A stretch of DNA of 64,000 nucleotides from Micractinium sp. NFX-FRZ (lineage: Eukaryota; Chlorophyta; Trebouxiophyceae; Chlorellales; Chlorellaceae), in NCBI GenBank assembly GCA_029339195.1, contig JAPTJF010000197.1, positions 37,545-101,544 of the forward strand, given 5' to 3'. Numbering within the stretch: position 1 is the first letter of the stretch; each line of letters begins with the position of its first letter. A model generated the notes under the pieces. The model was not told the DNA's origin. It did no database searches and was given only the letters and a program-made list of their open reading frames with translations. Shown here piece after piece: positions 11,384-23,684 of this stretch. The position numbers and the translations under genes are program-made.

Positions 11384-14300
11384 TCAGGTTCCCCGGGTGA
11401 ACAGCGGGGGCTGGCTGAAGCCGCGGTCTCCGGAGGGCATCCAAGTGAACTGCAGCATGCTGGGGCCGTCGGCGTGCAGGAACTGCAGCATGGCGAGCAG
11501 GGGTGGGGTGGGGTGGGGTGGGGTGAGGTGAGGTAGGGTTGGGTGGAGGCTCATCACGCCCTGGTGGTGTTTAAATGCAGGCACAAGTCGGACTGGAACT
11601 GATGCCGTACACAGCAACTTGCTTCGCTGCCACGACGCCGACAGCAGCATGGAGCAGCGCACCCCCGCAGGACAGAGGCAGCCACTGGCAGCCATTTGGC
11701 GTGTCCACGTGAAGGTGAACTTGCACACTTCAGCTGATGCAGCAGCCCCGCACCTCGAGGACAAACGGGATCTCCCCCGCCTTGAGCGACGTGGTGAGGG
11801 TCTTGGTGATGAGCTGGGTGGAGGTGCCGTCTGCGGGGGGTGGAGTGTCAGGTGGGCCAGTTCACAGGAGATGTTGGGACAAGGACACATAAGCAGGCGT
11901 GCCGGCAGGCGGGTGCGCAGGCAGGCTGAGGCAGGCGAGTGGGCAACAGAGCATGCAGGCAGAAGCTGGGCAAGGAAAGCACAGCAGTTGGAGTGCAGCA
12001 AGGCGAAGGGCGCCCACTGCCGGCAGCCAACTCGGCGTGCCGCCAGCTAGGCCTGCCCCGCCCCCAGCCAGCCCGTGCACCTGTCACGCGCAGCCGGGGC
12101 TCCTCCTTCTTGCCGAGGAAGACGCGAGCCGGGCCGCTGGAGGTGATGCTCAGCTGCAGCGTCTTGGCAGCCTGGGCGGGTGTGACCTTGAGGAATCCGG
12201 TGGCCCTCAGGGCAAAGTTCTTACGGACCAGGGGGCTGATGCAGAGGGTGCCGCAGTAGAAGTTGACCGCGCGCATCAAGCCACGGGCAGCGGGGCGCCT
12301 GCAATGAGGGAATGAAGGGGTGGGGGAAGCTTTGTAAGCGCGCCACTGGCGCCCACAGCGGGCGGCGCAGGGCCCGTGGGCGAGGTGGGGACAAGCAGCT
12401 GCACAGTGCCGGGCAGTGCTGCCAGGCACGTGTTGCGGGCCATGCCGGCATCGACAGGCAGTACCCAGGCCAGCGCCAGCTGCTTCCACTCTGCACGCAG
12501 TCAACCAGCTGCCGCCCCTGGCCCTGCTGGCGCCTCGCTCAGTGGTGGCAGCAGGTGGGTGGTGCTGCGGTAATGTGCGGGACCTAAAACGCACCAAAGC
12601 CTCCTCCCCCGCCGCTACTCACCCCGACGTGACGGGGAAGGGGTAGGTGATGTAGGGCCTGGTGGAGCTGTAGAGCACGAAAGACAGGCCCCGGGCCAGG
12701 GTGGGCTGGAGGCGGGGGGGCGAGGGGGGCGGGGGCGAGGGCACGGGCCTGGGCAGGAAGTCGACCAGCAGCTTGAGGGCGTCGCAGGCGGCACCCCTGG
12801 AGCCGGAAGCCGCGGCGCGGTTGTACAGCTACAGAGTGTGCAGTGGGGAGGTGGGGAGTAGGCAGGCAGATGGGGAGAGTTATGGGCTGGGGGGGCCTGC
12901 AGCGGGCATTCCGCTGGGGGGGGGGGGGGGGCGGCCTGCCCAAGGCACGTACCAGTTCAGCGCGGTGTCAAGGCTGAGGGTGCATGCCTCGTCCGACCTC
13001 GTCCGGCAGCATTGGGATCAGGCCCATCCTGAAGTTCCTCTTCCGGGGAGCTAAAGAAACTGGTGAGGCCAGACTGCTTGCCCCGATGACCAGCCCCTGG
13101 CTCACGCTGTGGTGCCTGAGCCACCCGCCCCACCAGCACCTGCCAGCACCCACAGACAGGCAGAACGTCACAGGCAGGACGCCCTGCCATGGCCACAACC
13201 TCCCATCCCCTCCCGCCACGGGCCGCACTTGCCTGGCGCACGGTGGAGCGGTAGGGTGCAAAGGCGGGCATGTAGTCGTCCACGGTGAGGCACGTGTTTT
13301 GGTACTCAAAAACCTGGGTGCCCGACGTGGTGAAGCACTTGCTGGTGCGGGTGCCCAGGCAGGAGTCGAGGAGGCACTGCAGCGCCACGTCACAGTTCCA
13401 CAGGTTGGTGGGCGGGGTGGCCGGGTCCACCGGCGCGTTGGCCTGCGTCGGCTGCCCGCTCAACACGATGCCGAAAGGGATGAGGAGGCGGTTGGAGGGG
13501 TGCTCCATCAGCGGGCGGGCGCTGCCCCAGTGGAAGGCGTGCGAGGCCACCAGCATGCCGCCGCCGGAGACCACGTAGCTCTGCAGCAGGTTGGCCGACG
13601 TGCCCACGCTGGCCTGCTGCCCGTCCACGATGTAGGCGTCCACGCGGGCGGACAGCAGCTTGTCGGCGGGCACGACGCCCACGTTGCGCAACAGCCTGGG
13701 GGCCTGCGGGGTGGTGTGCGTGGGGCAAGGGGGGGGGGATGATGGCGGATATGGTGGGTGAATGTTGAGGGGAGGGCAGACGGCAGCAGATTGGAGTAGG
13801 CCCCCACGGTTTGGCGTGCCGGATGTGCTGCTGCTGCTGCCTGCCTGCGGAGCGCCTGCCAGGCAGCAGTACACCGCAGCTACTTGAGCAGCACAGCCAG
13901 CTGGAGCCGAGGTTTACGTCGCCGCCGGCCGGACGCCCCGCGCACCTCTTTGACCATCGCCTCCACGATTCTGTTGACAAAGTTGGTGTTTGATGCGATG
14001 CGGATTTGGCGCTTGGGGCCGCTGGCCTGCCCCACCCAGGTGGCCGCGTTGACCAGCATCCTGCCCAGCCCGCTGCCCTCGCAGCAGTCGAAGGCAAAGC
14101 CAACGTCGGACAGGCCGTCGCTGGCAAAGTGGACCACGCGGCCGCTGCCGCCTGTGCTGGCAACCACAATGGGGTGGCCATCGGTGTCGATTGCCACCGT
14201 GGCGGCCGCTCCAAACAGCAGGTCATAAGAAGCAAACCAGGAGGAGCGCTGCAGGTCGGTCACGCCGGCGGTGAGCACCTTGTAGTCGGCGGCGCCAATG

Positions 14301-14572
14301 GTCTGCAGGGCCGCAGAGGCTGCAGCATGGGGAAGGAAGGAAGGCCAGGCGGGGGCGGCAGGTGGTGCACGGGGCTCAGGAGGCAGGCGGGGGACCCGCG
14401 GGGCTCGCCGCAGTATCCCGGACTACTGCTTCAGGTTGGCCACACTACATGGTGCTTCTTCGCAAATTGAATGTGACTCCTCACCTGCCAACGCTTGCAG
14501 CGCCACCAGAACAGCAAGGGCTGCAGTCAAGTGCCAGCAGCATCTGCGGCTGTGCGCCGCCGCTCCCGCCAT
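11384..14572 (-). CDS. Secreted protein with TCAF-like N-terminal part and PA14-like C-terminal part
   Basis: Eight exons on the minus strand: 14572-14485 (signal peptide with core HLTAALAVLVALQALAG), 14319-13946, 13703 to about 13229, a short one between about 13050 and 12960, 12828-12623, 12298-12081, 11830-11754 and 11482-11384. The N-terminal half (LTAGVTDLQRSSWFASYDLL, GGSGRVVHFASDGLSDVGF, GGGMLVASHAFHWGSARPL) resembles the N-terminal region of TRPM8-channel-associated factors, which reads like a class-I glutamine-amidotransferase-type fold. A short PSPPPPSPP linker follows. Then comes a PA14-like beta domain: ALRATGFLKVTPAQAAKTL, LSITSSGPARVFLGKK, and FLHADGPSMLQFTWMP, where the last two exons join in phase. 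The fourth exon is ambiguous: two phase-correct models exist, one using a GC donor after exon 3. An upstream in-frame ATG at 14614 would add 14 residues. Likely a cell-surface or wall protein; the ligand is unknown. Confidence 0.65.
12916..12931 (+). repeat. Homopolymer run of 16 G (C16 on the coding strand)
   Basis: Sixteen consecutive G residues lie inside an intron of the minus-strand PA14 gene, preceded by a G-rich stretch (TGGGGGGGCC near 12890). The run may form G-quadruplex structure and its length may be uncertain in the assembly. Confidence 0.8.
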
Positions 14573-16025
14573 CCTCGGGCGCGGCGCCAGTGGCAGCAGG
14601 GGCCTGCAGGCCACAGGGGGGCCGGAATTAGCCGAACGGCGCTGGCACAGAACAGTTGACTCCCGGCCTGACTGCCTTTGCGTGACGGGCAGGCGCTAGG
14701 CGGTGTCCGTCCGAGCAGTCGCCACTGTCCAAAGTTTGGGGCAGCCACTTCAGAACGGGCGCCACTAGGCCGCTCACTCGCTACAGCAGGTGCAGAATGC
14801 GGCCGGGTTCCTGCAGGCCCTTCGTGGAGGGTGGGCGCGACGGGCGAGGCACTCCCGTTGAGTAGGGGCTTGAGCGGGACGGCACTGCACAACACGCGTG
14901 TCCACCGTCAACCTCGCGGCGCAGCTCATGCATTTCCTGCCCCTGTCCCCACCGCGCGCTCGCCAGCTCAGCATGCTCCCCTCCTTCCTCGTACTCAGGA
15001 CACCCACCGGGCACATTTCGCTTATTCTTTGCGGCTGCAATCAGCTTGTATCCAATAAAAGCTGGCAGGACCTGCAAGAGGCAGCATGGCGGAACCAAGG
15101 TGACGCTGCTTGCACTAAGCTGGAAGCGGCTGCCGTCTGCAGTAGCTTGCGCCGCGCCGCAGCAGCTGCGACCATGTCTCGTTTGGCATGCACATGAAGG
15201 GACATTGTTGGTGCGCCACACTGAGCACTTCCAGCAGCAGCATTTGGATATGTGATGCAAACTGCTGTCATGCAATCGCCGGGGCGACAAGCGCTCCAGC
15301 AACAAGACAAGATGCAGGCGCCTAGAGTGCGCAGGATTTGTACCTGCGCTTATGCTGCACTCGGGGACTGCACACATAGGCAAGCCAGCAACAGAATGTT
15401 CGGAAAGAAAGAGAAGACGGCTGTGTGCCCAGAACGCACCAAGTGCTGGCGCCAGCATCAGTGCAGAGCGGCGGTGGCGGCGGCGCTGCCAGACCCGATT
15501 TTGGGCACGGCAAGGGGGACCTTCCTGCATGGTCCGCTGCCACCATGAAGGTGCATGAGAAATGGCACGCCACTGTGGGGAGAGCCTGAGGGACTCGGTT
15601 GAGGGTCCCCCGTACCGGCGTCGCCGCCGCTGCATCACATGCTTCTTGTTCGATGGATTCCATCATAGCGCGCATATAAGGGCTAAGTGCAATCGCTGCA
15701 TTCCGGCGTGATGGTACCACGGGGCATGCTGACTTGGAGAGGCGGAAGAGCCGATTCAAACGAACCTCAGGCTCGCGCTCAACCTGTCCTGGCGGTGACG
15801 ATTTGGCTTCAGTTACATGCGTGAAATCATTTCCGGCACGAAGCGGATGCAAAAGGGCCCAGCCACTGCCGCCCTTGCTGGGTGACGGCGCGAGGGCGGC
15901 GGGGCCCCTCCTTCAGATAGGACCGTCCTGCCTGGGAGGGCTGCCCCTGTCCCCCGCCACCATAAATTTCTAGCACACCGCGGCGCACTGTGTCTGCATG
16001 CCGGTTCGCGGTGACGCTGTCTGGC
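14573..16025. other. Intergenic region; possible small unrecognised minus-strand gene
   Basis: This lies between two minus-strand genes. A possible small gene on the minus strand would start near 15666 (MMESIEQEACDAAAATP, followed by a GTACGG donor) and continue after a TTGCAG acceptor near 15069 with VLPAFIGYKLIAAAKNKRN. The second piece looks coding-like but is short and matches nothing I know, so I do not list it as a gene. A TATATA-like motif (GCATATAAGG) is near 15672. A TTACA near 15813, read on the minus strand as TGTAA, lies about 210 bp past the stop of the DDT gene and is a plausible polyadenylation signal. Confidence 0.3.
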
Positions 16026-19000
16026 TCACCGCCGCCGCCCGGTGGGCACATACTCATCCTCCGACACATCCTCCGCCGCCCCCGCATCCGGCTCGCTCTC
16101 AGACTCCCCCTCCTCATCCTGCAGCGGCGGCAGCCATGGCAGGGAAAGCAAGGCTTTGTAGCGTCAACCAAACAGCAGGAGGTCCTGATTCCGGGTCTGC
16201 GCTGCATGCCTTGCGCACGCTGCCCTTGCATGGACAGGTGGGTAGATAGGCAGCTGACGTGGCAGAGCGTACGCCGTGGCGCACCAGCCCGCGGCCTTCA
16301 CCCAAGCCTGCCCTGCCTCTCCCTCCCCATGCCTGTAAAACGCTCACCTCCAGGTACTTGACCTTGTTGGCAGACTTGCGAGCGCCGCCGCCCCCACCGC
16401 CGCGCCCCCCCCGCCCGCGACCACGCGGCGCCGGCATTGTGGCGGTGACATAGGCAGAGGCATCGGCCTCCACCTCTGGCATGCCGTTTCCGTTGTGCTG
16501 CTCAACCTGCTGCGCGGCCCCGCTTTCGTCCTCTGCCACCTGCATCTCGTCCACATCCCCTGCCTCCTCCTCCTCCTGCTCATACATGCGCGCCAGATCG
16601 GTGCCGCTGGCGGCGCGGCTGGTGGCGCGGCTGCCGGCGCGGCTGCCGCGGCCGTAGGCCACGGCGGCACGCAGCTGCCGCTCATCCACAAACTGGCTCA
16701 CCCCGCCCACGTCCCTGCAGGCGCACCGGTGGCAGGCAGGTGGGAGGCAGCGGTGAGAGGCGGGGCTGTGCAGGGAGGTGACGGGAGGCGCGAGCTGTGC
16801 TGTGGGGGGTGAACTGGACCAGCATGAGTGCACTAGTTGAGGGCAGTGACAGCAGCAGTCTCTGCAGGCAAGGATGCAGGGGCGAGAGGGTGCGGCAACC
16901 AGCACCGCCACGCAGGTCAGGCGGCTCACTCCTTCACGGGGGCAGCAGAGCGACCGCGCCTCAGGCCGCCACGCGCCGCCTCCCCGGGGTCCCCGGAGGG
17001 CGAGGGGACGCGCTGCAGGGAGCAGGGGCGGGGGGTGGACAGGGGAGGGGCGGAGCGGCCGGTGAGCTCGCAGCAGCTTGGGAGGCAGCACCGGCGGCTG
17101 ACTTTCTCTCTCAGCATGCACCGCACATAGCCAGCGGCGCCAGGCAAACGGGCAGCAGGGTAGCTTTCCCGGCAGCGCGCGCATGCAAAGTGGTACGCAC
17201 CCTGCGACGCCTCCTGCCGCCCAGCTCGTCATCCGAGTCCTCCTCCCCCCGCTGAGTGGAGCGGATGGCTGCAGGTGGTGATGAAAGGGAGACAAGGTGG
17301 TGAAGCGACGCAGCGCTGAGCAGACGGCAAGGATGAGCGCTGGCAGAAGAGGGGGGCATCAGCGGAGGTGGTCCAAGTGAGGACAGCGGCAGGATGACGG
17401 CTGCCCGGCGCTGCCTGCAACCAAACTCCGCACTCTCGTCCGCCACATCAATCCACTCCCTCAGGCCCCGCCCGCGCAGACCCCCACCCACCCTCACCAC
17501 ACACACTGTACCATCCCACCCACCGCTGCGCAGTGTCTCGTCGTAGTCATTGAACGCGTAGTTGACGCGGGCGCGGGTGCGGCGGGACCTGCGGGGCAGG
17601 GGTGCGGCACAGAAACAAGGTCAGCAACGAGGGTAGTCGAGGCGGTGCCAGCGCCAGTGGGACGCATGTGCGGGCACTGCGGGGGCTGCAGGGCGAGGCG
17701 CACAGACATCAGTGGCGCAGCAGGGGCGATGCGTAGGTGGGGCGGGGCCAAGTGGAGCACAACAGGTCGGGCGAGAGCGGGTGACAAGGGGCTGGGTTGC
17801 GCAGGCGTAGGCGGGGCAGCATGGGGTGAGGCATGGGCAGCATGGCGGGGACAGTACTGTCCGCTCAGGCGGCCCCTGTTCCTCCCAATTCCTCCACAAA
17901 AACATTGGCGTGCTCATGTGCACTGTGGCGCGCCCTCACACCTGCCGCCGTCCACAGCCGCCGCAGAGGAGCCGCGGCCGCCCGCCACCGCGCCCGACCC
18001 GCCGCTGCCAGAGGGGCCGCCGACGGGGAGCGCGATGGCCGCTGCCACCTCGGGAGGCATCGCCGCCAGCGCCGCCGCCACGGGCGCCTGCACCCCCAGT
18101 TTCTTCTGCACCCGCTCCGTCGCCTTGGTGCGCCGCTCCTCCTCCTCCTTCAGGGCCACAATGGTGGGGATGACCTGGCAGGGCGAGGGCAGGGGGAGGC
18201 AGGGCGATGTCAAATTGTACACAGTGCGGTGTGCGTGAAGTTGCAAGGCTTTTGCGATGTGCACGAGGCAAACAAGCATGTGGCAGTCAGGGTGCGGCAT
18301 GCAGGGCTGGGCAGCAGGCAGCTCTGTCGAGAGACATGCCAGCTTGAGCACCAGGCGTGGGGAACACCAGCAGCACCGACTTGTGCTGCAGCTGCACAGT
18401 GCGGCGATTGTGCAAGCCACGCCCATCCCCCGCAGGCCAGCGCAGCGGGGTGCAGCGTCACTCACAAACTGCCGCAGGCGCATGGCAAAGGTGGCCTCGT
18501 CGGTGTTGCCGCTGGAGGAGAAGCGGGCGGCGCAGTCCTGCAGGGGGAAGAGCCAGGCCGGGGGGTGGGGCATTAGGGGCTGGGCAGGGTGGGGCGGGGC
18601 AGGGCAGGGCGGGTCAGCACACCGCTCATCAGTACACCCCCATGGGGTGAAAAGAGCCCTGGCACAGATTTTCGGGTGGTTGGCAGCAAGTTGACTGGCC
18701 ACCTCCTGCACACGAGGGTGCGCCTGTGTAGCCAAGCCAACACGGCATACGCCCCTCACCCTTCCTCCTGCACACCCTGCTAACCGCTCGTTGCCTGGTT
18801 TTAATAGCAACAGCACACATCAGGCCCCACCCCGCCCCGCCCCGCCCCTCACCTCAAACTCCTGCAAGCTGCTGGCCACCAGCTCCCAACGCAGCTCTGG
18901 CTGAGGGTCCGCCGGCACCTGGTACTCCAGCAGCCGCTGCCGCCGCTCCGCCCAGCCCTCCCCCTCCTCCTCCGACTCCTCCTCCTGCTGCTGCTGCTGG

Positions 19001-22000
19001 GCAGCGGCCGCTGCGAAGGCCATGCCGCGCTGCGCATTGGCCATCGCCGCCTGCATGGCTGCGGCCTGAGCTGCCATGAGCTGGGCGGCTGCCGGCCCCA
19101 GCATGGCTGCCAGCGCGGGGGGCATCACCGCCCCCGGCCTTGCCAAGGCTGCCATGACAGCGGGCAGGCCGCCCTGGCTGGCCATTGCAGCCATGGCAGC
19201 AGGCAGGCCCGCCATGCCCTGCTGTGCAAGCGCCGCCATGCCTGGGTGCATGAACCCGGGGGGCAGCGCACCCGGCTGCATGAAGTGCACTGGCATGGCA
19301 GCCGGCATGGGCTGCGTAGCGGCTGCCGGCGGCTGCGGCGGCTTGGCTGCCGCTGCTGCTGGTACTGGTGGTGGTGCTGCTGCTGCTGCCGGGGCTGCTG
19401 CTGCATCTGGTGCTGCCCCCGCCGCTGCCTCCTGCACCACGGCTGCTGCCTCCTGCTTCAGCTCGGGCTCTGCTGGCGCCTCCTGCTTGGGAACAGGCTC
19501 TGCTGCCTGCGCATCCATGGGCTCGGGATCTGCTGCTGCCCGCTGTGCCCCTGGCGGCTGCGGCCCCTCCGCCTGTGCTGCTGGTTCCTGCGCCGCCTGC
19601 GCTGCCGCTGGCTCCTGCTTCACCTGTGCTGCGGGCGCGCCGCTCCCACCTTCCGCCGCTGCTGCCTCCCCTGCGACCGCTGCCGCCTCCCCTGCAGCGC
19701 CTGCGCCCTCCTCCGCGCTGCATGCCGGCGCATCTGGCTGGCTGGCTGGCACCTCGCGGTACATGCGGAAGTCTGCAGGCAGGCGGGCAGGCGGTACAGG
19801 CGCCAGGGGGCAAGGATTGGGGGGTCAAGCCAGGGGCAGGCACTTCTGAGGTGGGCCATTCGCTTGTGCACAGCAATGCGCCGGGTTGGTGGCAGGTTGA
19901 ATGGTCTAACAGCTGGCGACCCTTGGCGGCCTGCCGCCAGCACACATCCCTGCTCTTCACTCCACCCGCACCCCACCCACCCGAGGCGCGCAGGAAGTCG
20001 ATGATGTAGTAGCGCCCGCCGTGCCGGTCCAGGCCGTTGGGCTGCCGCCGGAAAGCCTCCGTCCCAAGGTCAATGGTGGGCGCCTCGTCGGGCTGCAGGC
20101 GGGAGCCAGGGGCGGCGGGCGGAGGCAGGTTTTGAGGGGGGCAAGTGTGAAAGGTACCCAGTAGGCTGGTGTTGGCACGCTACAGGGGAGGCAGGCCACG
20201 GAGGGGTGGGGCAGCATGCATCGGCGGCGCCCCCAATGGCACTCGTGACGCGCAACACATGCCCCGAGCTGTGCCCTGCACTGGCCCCACCCGCCACCCC
20301 ACACGCTGTGGATGGTCACCCCACCCACCTTGCCGCGCCGCACGGCATCCTGCTGCGCCATCATCAGCAGCTGGATCTCCCCGTGGTTCCACTCCCGGGA
20401 GTAGCTCTCGCCCACACGGAACTGAAGGTGAAGCATGAGCGGGGCGGGATAAGGTAAGCTCAAAGGATGTTGCAAAACAGCATGCGACTCGCATGACGCC
20501 GCCAGGCCTGCCAGAAGACAGCGCAATCGTGACTGGTCATTAGCATCAGCAATACTTGCAAGCCAGGGGGGCGCACCTGGATGTCCTCTCGGTCGCAGCG
20601 GATGGTGCAGAGGAAGTGCAGCGCGCGCACCCTGTGGGCAAGGCGGGCCAACAGAGGCGGGGCAGTGTGAAGCTTGCAGCACCTCCGCCACCCATCTCCA
20701 GCGCAGCTGCTGCACCGCTCAACCCGGGCATCCCACCCGACTGACCAGCTCCCTAGCGGGGAGATGCTGCAAGCTGGCTCCGCCCTGCTTCTGCTGCTTC
20801 ACAGCCTGCGTCTCCCCGCCTGCCTGCCTGCCTGCCTGCGGCGTCCGACTCCTCGCTGCCTGCGCCCGACTGCCAGCTGGCTGCCGCCTCACCTGTCCTC
20901 GGCGGCCAGCCGTGCATACTGGTACGCCTCAAAGTACTTGTCAGGCTTGAAGGGGCAGTGCAGGCCGCCTGCGGTGGGGAGCACACGATGCATCGGGGCA
21001 GCCATGAGAGAGGGGTGGGAGGCCAGCGGTGAGCCCCACAGGCCACAGGCTGGCGTGTGCTACATCCATGTCCTGGCAGCACATGCGGTGGCCAGAGTTT
21101 CCACGGCTGGCAGCATCAGCACCGTGTGAAGCAGGCATGCCCTCTCCGCTCCTGACGCCATCCCAGTGACTTCCTACCCGCCCGCCCCCACTCACTCAGC
21201 AGTGGGCGCCAGTGGTACTTGATTTTGTTGGCCAGGTGCACCTGCCACGCGTCTCGTGGCACCTCCTGCTTGGGGCTGATGCCGCGCATGATGTCCTGGC
21301 GCAGGTGGGGCAAGTAGGCGGGGCCGCAGGCAGCAGCGGTGAGGAGGGAGACGAGGCATGAAGATGCCAGCAGCCACAGCGGCACTCTCAAGTGTACCGC
21401 ACTGCTGCCTTACAAAAAATAAAGGGGGCATTGTCACGCGAAACCGTCCGTATGCCTTCCCCACACTGCAAGCACCTGCTGACTGATGAAGGCGTGCAGC
21501 CGCCGCCTTCCACCCAGCATGACAAAGCATTCCACCCAGCATGGCAATAAGAAGCACTGTTGTGCACGCGCCCGCAAACAGCCTTCCGCTCGCCCTCGCA
21601 CGCTGCACACCGCCGCATGCGCCCCGCCCTCGCCCGCCTCACAATGTGCAGGTCTGCCAGCAGGCCGTCCCGCCCATCGGAGTACGCCATCACATGCTCC
21701 AGCTCAGCAGCGGAGAAGGAGCGGCTGATGTTGAGCTGCTTCCTGCACACAAGGGATAACAAAACAGGGCGGAAGGAAGGAAGCAGGAGTCGGTGGGGAG
21801 AATGCCGCCGGCCAGTGCGCTGAGCCCACGCTTTGCTTGGCAGTGGGATGCTACCAAAGCGGGCGGATGTTGCGGACCAGCCAAGCGCGTGAGTCGCGCC
21901 GCCTCCTGCCCTTGCACACGCTCCCAAGCTGAACCAAGCATGACCCCAACATGGCTGCGGTGCTGTACCACTGCCCGCCCTCCCCGCTTGCTCACTTGAA

Positions 22001-23584
22001 CAGGGTGAGGTAGTCCAGCGTTGCGGCCATCTCCCACATGTTCCTCACAACAACCAGGTCCTCGGCCATCTGCTCCTCACTGCAGTCAAGGCAAGGCCGT
22101 GGGGGGGAGGGCAGGGAGGTTGGGAAGTCGAGTCAGCACAAAGAAGACATGGTGCAGGGAGCGGACGGCACCACAGACTCGTGCAAACACTGTCATCAGG
22201 CATGCCACAGTGTAAGGCAGCACGGATACAGGCCTGCCGCCCCTGCCCCCACGCCGCCTCCACGATTCGACTCACGTGTGCTCCCGCCGGATGTCTTTGG
22301 GGTTGGGCAGCGCCGACACGGGGCCCGCCTTGACCGGCTTTGGCGCAGGCTGCTCACTGCCCGCCCGGCTGCCAAGCACGCCCGAGGGGGCTGCGGACAC
22401 AGGTGCGCTCACACCCTCTGGCAGAATTGCTGGACCACAGCTGCGCAGGCCGCGGCGGGGCGCCTGGTCCGGCTCCGGCTCCTCCACCACCAGCTCAGAA
22501 GCTGAGGGGGCACAGGAGGGCAGGCAAGAAGCATGAGGCAGGGGCACAGGCACAAGGCAGCAGACCAGGTGCGGCACCAGCATTGACCGCCTGCCCGGCC
22601 AAATTGCCACACAAGAACACATCACCCCTACCTCCCCCACCCACCCCACTCACCAACATCAATCACTCGATCCTTGATGCGAGAGCTGCGCCGCGCACCA
22701 GGAGGCGTGCGCTCCCGCCGCCGCTTGCGCCTGCAGGCGACGCACGGCAGGCAGCCGGTGCACGGCGCCAGGTGAGCGCAGCACAGCAGCGGTGCCGTTT
22801 GAAAACAACAGCAGCACAGCACCCCAGCGCTGCCCCCTGCAGGCAGGCGCCGCGCCTCTGATGCCGCTCCATGTACCCAATACCACCCTGCGTGTGCCTG
22901 CGCCGTGCAGCCCCTCTGTCAGCGCCGCATGCTGCCAAACAAGGGACCTGCCCTCGGTGCCCGGCTCACCCTGAGCCCCGAGCATCGTTGTAGTCAGGGT
23001 CCGACTCGCTCTCGCTATCGTCATCCTCCCCACCCTGCCGCCGCCGCCGCCCCCTGCTGTCCTCCTCCTCCTCCTCTTCCTCCTCCTGCGCTGTGTAGTC
23101 GCTGTCATTGGGGTCTGCAGGGGATGCGTGGGAGCACGTGCAGCAGGGCAGGAGAGGTCCGTAGGTGGGCAGGCTGCAAAGGACTAGGCGGCTGTTCCAG
23201 GCGGCCACAAGTGGCGTGCTTTCCATTAGACAGGCAGTATGAACTGCTGAGCTCACTCCATCCCAGCTCGGTGATCCAGCCTTCAAGACAGTGCGCCCGT
23301 GCACCAAACCCACCTCCAGCAACCTCCTCCTCTTCCTCCTCCTCTTCCTCCTCCGCCCCCTCCTCTCCAGCAGGTCCCGCCCCGCCCGAGGCCAGAGCTG
23401 CCTGCTGCTGCTGCTGCGCCAGCTGATGCTGCTGCACCAGCTGATGCTGCTGCACCATCTGCTGCTGAAGCGCCATCTGCTGCTGCTGCTGTGCTGCGGC
23501 GGCTGCCGCTTGCGCCATCCACTGCTGCTGCTGCTGCTGCAGCATCAGCTGCTGCTGGTGCGCGGCTGCGGCGAATGGGTCCAT
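16026..23584 (-). CDS. DDR4: DDT-domain chromatin protein, DDR4-like (candidate ISWI partner)
   Basis: About 18 exons give roughly 1,060 residues, from the ATG at 23584 (MDPFAAAAHQQQ) to the TGA at 16026 (ending EDEYVPTGRRR). The N-terminus is a glutamine-rich tract (about 23584-23390) followed by a Glu run and a basic, acidic-patched linker (RKRRRERTPPGARRSSRIKD). The DDT core follows: RNMWEMAATLDYLTLFK, LNISRSFSAAELEHVMAY, KIKYHWRPLLS, LHFLCTIRCDREDIQ, and GLDRHGGRYYIIDFLRA. The later motif ELRWELVASSLQEFE and the C-terminal RSRRTRARVNYAFNDYDETL match, in order, the plant DDR4/DDP family, whose members bind ISWI remodelers. One exon (about 19773-18854) is a roughly 300-residue Ala/Pro/Met/Gln-rich insertion between conserved parts, far longer than I know from plants. 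The tail has an RGRGRGGRGGGG stretch and acidic/serine repeats. Family assignment is good; ISWI binding is inferred. Confidence 0.78.
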
Positions 23585-23684
23585 GGCTGCGCTGCTCTAG
23601 GCGAGCCACGCCACCGCTGCCGGTACACTAACAGCACCTGCTGCCAGTCGCGAGCGTGGGGTAAGCTGTGCCGAGACCCAGCGC

